Shown here one piece after another: positions 6,504 to 10,209 of a stretch of DNA of 10,209 bases. Source of the stretch: JAZNSB01 sp045590955. GTDB taxonomy: Bacteria > Pseudomonadota > Alphaproteobacteria > RF32 > CAG-239. Below the pieces are notes generated by a model. The model did no database searches and was not told the origin of the DNA. It worked only from the letters and a program-made list of their open reading frames with translations. The stretch is taken from contig JAZNSB010000048.1 of NCBI GenBank assembly GCA_045590955.1, positions 1-10,209 of the forward strand, read 5' to 3'. Position numbers and translations under genes: made by a program. The first letter of the stretch is position 1. Every line of letters begins with the position of its first letter.

Positions 6504-6509
6504 TATAAT
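6504..6509 (+). promoter_or_regulatory. Possible -10 element for the AsmA-family gene
   Basis: A perfect TATAAT lies on the plus strand about 70 nt upstream of the GTG start at 6577. No good -35 hexamer is found 16-18 bp upstream (the 17-bp position reads ATGTTA). It overlaps by five bases the -10 of the divergent cdd promoter, so the two polymerases could not bind at the same time if both are real. The DNA here is extremely AT-rich, so confidence is low. Confidence 0.25.
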
Positions 6510-6533
6510 ATATACTTATAGAAAATTTGGCAA
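6505..6533 (-). promoter_or_regulatory. Strong candidate sigma70-type promoter for the cdd-punA-deoC-deoA operon
   Basis: On the minus strand, TTGCCA (bases 6533-6528) is followed by a 17-bp spacer and TATTAT (6510-6505). Both hexamers match the consensus at 5 of 6 positions with ideal spacing. Transcription would start near 6498, leaving a leader of about 30 nt before the TTG start of cdd. No clear operator palindrome of the DeoR or CytR kind was recognised around it. Confidence 0.65.
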
Positions 6534-6576
6534 ATTTAATTTGTTGTTTTTTCAACTGTAAAGCGGAGAAAAAAGC

Positions 6577-9500
6577 GTGAAAAAGATAATTGTGGCAATT
6601 TCAATCCTTTTATTGGCAATTGTAGCAGGTGTGTTTGTGTATTTGTCTACCATGGATTGGAGCGAATATAAAGGAACAATTGCAAAACAATTTTATGAGC
6701 TGACGGGAAAAAAATTGATTTTTGAAGGTCCTGTGTCTTTGAACGTGTTTCCGGAAACAACATTAAATGCTTCAAGAGTAAAAATAGCAAAACAGACTCC
6801 TCATAAATTGGAAACATTGGCAACTATTGAAAATGTGGCGGTAGATTTGTCTTTGAAAGCTTTGTTAAATAAAAATCTTGAAGTAAGACACATGTCTCTA
6901 ATTAATGCCCAGTTCTTATTTGAAAAAACTCCAGGTAAGCCGTTTAACTGGTATTCTCCTTTGACAGATGCACAAACGGCAAAATTAAACGAAATGGATA
7001 TGTCTTTTGACAGCGTTACCTTGGAAAATGCAAAAGTTAAATATGTGTATACAGAAGAAGGTGATTTTGTAGAATTTAATAATATAAATATGGAATTAAT
7101 AGCCGAAAGTTTCTTTGGTCCGTATAATTTAGACGGCTCTTTTTTGGAGAAAGGAAGTCAAAGAGGTGTGAATTTGTCTGTGGGAGCATTGTCTTCTGAT
7201 ATGCAGGCACCGGTAAAGGTGGTGTTAGCTTATCCTGATTTTGCAACATCGCTACAATTTGATGGAGATGTGTCTTTTAAAAAAGCTATGCTAAAAGCAG
7301 ATGTTAAAGTTGAAAGTAAAGGACTTGTAAATTGGATAAATTCTTATCTTAAAGATGAAAAAATAAATGAAGCATATAATTATCCTTTAATTTTAACTAC
7401 CGGTATTGAGGTAAATAATAAAGAATTTAAGCTTTCAAATTTAGCAGCTCAATATGGAAAAACGTTGGGTGCAGGAACTTTATATGTAAATTTGGTTCCG
7501 GATACAGAGATGAAAAAAAATGTGCAGTTTGATTTTCAGATGACAGATTTTGATTTGATGCCAATTAAAGAATTTGTGGTTGAATTTGTAAATAAATATA
7601 AAAATAAAAATTATTTGCCTGTTATGGATTATAAGGTAACTGCAAGTTTAATGGCAAACAAAGCAATATATGATCAAGAACAGTTTAATGATGTTAAGAT
7701 TGATGCAGTGTATGATGTGGGAAATCTTAATATATCAAATATATCTGCAACAATGCCTGATGAATCTGAAATTTCTATGAGCGGACAAGTATTTTCTTAT
7801 GAAAATTTGCTGTCTTATGTGGCAGATATTGATGTTAGTACTCCTAATATGCTCAATATAATCAATAAATTTGGTATTAATGTAAAACCTTTGTCAAAAT
7901 CTGCATATAAAGAATTTATGGCAAGTTTATATTTTCAAGGAAATGTAAATAACTTAAAAGTTGATGCAAAAGATATAAAGTTTGATAAAACCAAGGCAAC
8001 AGCTAAGGCTGATTTTGCTTTAACAGAAACACCCAATGTAATGATAACCGTAAATGCAGATGAAGTTAATTTTGATAATTATATTCCTGATTTAACAGAG
8101 GGACAAAAGTTTAATAATTGGCGTGAACAGGTAAAATTTTGGTTGGCAAAATTGGACTTTTTGCAAAAAATAAACGGAAATGTGGCAGTTAATTTGGGCT
8201 CTGCAATATATAAAGGTGTGCCTTTTGATAACACAGAACTTAAGTTGGATGTTTTGCCCAACAATCTTAATGTTAGGGCATTAAATGTTGAAAATTTATT
8301 AAATACAAAAATAGCGCTGGTAGGAGAAACAGAGAATTATTTGCAAGATCCGCTGTTTAAAGATGTAAAATTAAATTTAAATATTTCTGATTATGCAAAA
8401 TTGGCAGAAAAATTTATGTTTGAAACACCAAAAATTGACATGACAAATTATAATCAGATTGCTCTTGATGTGACATTAAATGGTGTTTTGACTGATTTTG
8501 ACACGGTTTTAAAGCTTAAGTCTGCAGATGTAGGTTTTACATATAACGGAAAAGTATTAGAATCTCAAGATGGACGGCATTTAGATGGTAATATGACGCT
8601 TAAAGCTAAAGATTTTTCAAGATTGTTGAAAGATTTGAGAGTTGAATATGCTTCTAATGCAGATGTGTTAGGCTTATTAAATTTTGATGCACATGTTACC
8701 GGAACCGAAAATAAATTTACCTTAACTGAAGCAAAAGTAAATTTAGGAGTTGATAGTGCCAGCGGTAAGTTGCTTGTAGATAATAGTGCCGGAAAGCCTA
8801 AAATTACGGCAGAAATTGTATCTGAAAATTTAGATATGAGTAAGTTTATTCATACAATTAAAACAGCAAAAAGTACTAAGGAAGAAAAAAATGCCAAACC
8901 AGTTACCTTTTTAGCAAAGCCTTTGTTTGGCACAGATAAAATTGATTATTCTTTCTATACAAAATTTGATGCAGATATAAAAGCAAAAGTCAAAAATATG
9001 CTATTGGGCAATAAAAAACTAAACAATGTTTATGCAGATCTAAAACTTGATAGAGGAGTTCTAAGCATAGATAACTTTAGTGCAGAAGATAATAGCGTAA
9101 AAATAAAAGGAAATGCTGTTTATGAGATGAGTGCAAAGCCAAGCATAAAAGGTAAAGTAAATGTGGTAGATGTGCAACTACACAGGTTGTTTAACGGAAG
9201 TATATATGGCGTTGCTAAAGGGTTGATGAAGTATGATGCTATGTTTGAAATGCAAGCAATGTCTGCGATGGATATGGTAAATACTTTGAATGCAGAAGTA
9301 AATTTTGAGGCAGAAAATGTTTATTTGAAAGGCTTTGATTTACAAGGCATATATGAAGATATAACCAAAAGAGAAGTGGTTAAAGGTTTGGCAGAGCTAA
9401 TGCAGGCAAGTCTTTCTTCAGGAGAAACATATTTTGAAAAAGCAAAAGGAAAAATAAAATTTGTAAACGGAGCCTTTGCTTTTGAAAATACTTTGTTTGA

Positions 9501-10209
9501 AGGCCAAGCTGCTTTGCTGGAATTGCTTGGAGGAGGTTCTGTTCCTTTGTGGGATATTGCAACAACATTTAATGTAAAATATCCAAAAGAACTGGTACTG
9601 CCTCCGTTTGAGTTTAAAATGTATGGCTCTATGACAAATCCTCAGGTTGAAATTTTTAATAATGATCTAAAGGCTGTTTTTGAGCAAAGAGAACAACAAG
9701 CAGAAAAAATGAAAAATGATGCAGAGTTTGAAAGATATATGAAACTCAAAAATCAGATAGAAGAGCATAAGCTTGTTGCAAAAAATCTAAAAAACAAAGT
9801 TCATTCAACAATGTTAGAAATAGGTGAATATAAAATCGGTGCAAAAGATGACGATATTAAGGCTGCCTATGACAAAGCATATGGAATGGCAGATGTGTTG
9901 ATGTCAACTATAGAATCTTTGTTACAACAAATTAATGATGAGGAATATACGCCGGAATTGATTGCTGAAGTGGCTACAAAAAATGCTAAAATTAAGCAAG
10001 ATTTTGAACAAAATATGAAAGATTTGGAACAGCTTAAGTTAACAGATATAAATTCAAGAATTACTAAAGATTATGAAGAATTTAGAGAATTGTATCAAAA
10101 AGCAAAAACGATAGATGAAGAATATACAAATGCATATGAGATAAAAAAATCTAAACTTTATGAAGTTGATAAGAGCTTTGTTTTAGATAGAGATCAAAAT
10201 ATATCTAGA
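6577..10209 (+). CDS. AsmA-family inner-membrane-anchored envelope protein with helical C-terminal extension, 3'-truncated by window edge
   Basis: One uninterrupted frame of 1211 codons runs off the right edge with no stop. The start is GTG at 6577: GGAG lies 8 nt upstream and an in-frame TAA at 6559-6561 rules out anything earlier. Residues 1-25 are MKK plus a hydrophobic anchor (IIVAISILLLAIVAGVFVYL). Next is the AsmA N-terminal hallmark, D27-W-x-x-Y-K...LTGKKLIFEGPVSLNVFPET. A long stretch rich in alternating beta-type segments follows, as expected for the bridge-like groove of this family, which has been implicated in phospholipid transport to the outer membrane. The AsmA C-terminal region covers roughly 889-1028 (KGKIKFVNGAFAF, LPPFEFKMYGSMTNPQVEI). 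From about 1030 to the window end the sequence turns into charged Lys/Glu-rich helix, at least 180 residues, which typical AsmA proteins lack. The deposited role (AsmA, YhdP or TamB-like) cannot be narrowed further; N- and C-terminal motifs favour AsmA. It is divergent from cdd and looks more AT-rich than its neighbours by eye. Confidence 0.88.
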   Translation, partial: MKKIIVAISILLLAIVAGVFVYLSTMDWSEYKGTIAKQFYELTGKKLIFEGPVSLNVFPETTLNASRVKIAKQTPHKLETLATIENVAVDLSLKALLNKNLEVRHMSLINAQFLFEKTPGKPFNWYSPLTDAQTAKLNEMDMSFDSVTLENAKVKYVYTEEGDFVEFNNINMELIAESFFGPYNLDGSFLEKGSQRGVNLSVGALSSDMQAPVKVVLAYPDFATSLQFDGDVSFKKAMLKADVKVESKGLVNWINSYLKDEKINEAYNYPLILTTGIEVNNKEFKLSNLAAQYGKTLGAGTLYVNLVPDTEMKKNVQFDFQMTDFDLMPIKEFVVEFVNKYKNKNYLPVMDYKVTASLMANKAIYDQEQFNDVKIDAVYDVGNLNISNISATMPDESEISMSGQVFSYENLLSYVADIDVSTPNMLNIINKFGINVKPLSKSAYKEFMASLYFQGNVNNLKVDAKDIKFDKTKATAKADFALTETPNVMITVNADEVNFDNYIPDLTEGQKFNNWREQVKFWLAKLDFLQKINGNVAVNLGSAIYKGVPFDNTELKLDVLPNNLNVRALNVENLLNTKIALVGETENYLQDPLFKDVKLNLNISDYAKLAEKFMFETPKIDMTNYNQIALDVTLNGVLTDFDTVLKLKSADVGFTYNGKVLESQDGRHLDGNMTLKAKDFSRLLKDLRVEYASNADVLGLLNFDAHVTGTENKFTLTEAKVNLGVDSASGKLLVDNSAGKPKITAEIVSENLDMSKFIHTIKTAKSTKEEKNAKPVTFLAKPLFGTDKIDYSFYTKFDADIKAKVKNMLLGNKKLNNVYADLKLDRGVLSIDNFSAEDNSVKIKGNAVYEMSAKPSIKGKVNVVDVQLHRLFNGSIYGVAKGLMKYDAMFEMQAMSAMDMVNTLNAEVNFEAENVYLKGFDLQGIYEDITKREVVKGLAELMQASLSSGETYFEKAKGKIKFVNGAFAFENTLFEGQAALLELLGGGSVPLWDIATTFNVKYPKELVLPPFEFKMYGSMTNPQVEIFNNDLKAVFEQREQQAEKMKNDAEFERYMKLKNQIEEHKLVAKNLKNKVHSTMLEIGEYKIGAKDDDIKAAYDKAYGMADVLMSTIESLLQQINDEEYTPELIAEVATKNAKIKQDFEQNMKDLEQLKLTDINSRITKDYEEFRELYQKAKTIDEEYTNAYEIKKSKLYEVDKSFVLDRDQNISR

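Noticed and set aside
8079..9568. Minus-strand open frames of about 61-62 codons at 8079-8264 and 9380-9568
   Set aside because: Both lie antisense inside the 1211-codon AsmA-family frame and show no support of their own.
1..10209. CRISPR array, insertion sequence, phage or toxin-antitoxin genes
   Set aside because: No spaced direct repeats, transposase motifs, terminal inverted repeats or small paired genes were seen; coding genes and short intergenic gaps account for the window.

Overview
This 10.2 kb window looks like chromosomal DNA of a low-GC Gram-negative bacterium. Most of its genes are ordinary housekeeping and salvage genes. TolB and an AsmA-family protein imply an outer membrane. 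The tRNA-Trp and TolB sequences look most like Alphaproteobacteria. An AT-rich, gut- or host-associated alphaproteobacterial lineage is my inference; no marker here fixes the taxon. I see no mobile element, CRISPR array, phage gene or obvious recent transfer.

Layout from left to right. (1) The window opens inside ettA (+), an ABC-F translation factor; the visible part is its last 371 codons. (2) A perfect 14-bp hairpin follows and serves as a shared terminator between ettA and a tRNA-Trp gene that points the opposite way. (3) The tRNA has its own candidate promoter, and upstream of it on the same minus strand is tolB (periplasmic beta-propeller of the Tol-Pal system). (4) Divergent from tolB is ruvX/yqgF (+), whose 3' end overlaps deoA tail to tail by 4 nt. 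(5) A tight four-gene nucleoside-salvage operon runs leftward: cdd, punA, deoC, deoA. It starts from a near-consensus sigma70-type promoter, and its gene junctions are ATGA overlap, 1-nt gap and TAATG overlap. (6) Divergent from cdd is a very long open frame (+) that starts with GTG at 6577 and runs off the right edge without a stop (at least 1211 codons). It encodes an inner-membrane-anchored AsmA-family protein with an unusual long, charged helical tail after the conserved C-terminal AsmA region.

How the genes work together. Cdd deaminates (deoxy)cytidine. DeoA and PunA phosphorolyse pyrimidine and purine nucleosides to free base plus (deoxy)ribose-1-phosphate. DeoC splits deoxyribose-5-phosphate to glyceraldehyde-3-phosphate and acetaldehyde. 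The linking enzyme, phosphopentomutase (DeoB), and a nucleoside transporter are not in the window. TolB and the AsmA protein both concern the cell envelope but sit in separate transcription units.

No plainly new system is visible. The items most worth a second look are the AsmA tail, the paired TTTGCAAA palindromes over the tRNA promoter, the missing deoB, and tolB standing apart from the usual tol-pal neighbours.
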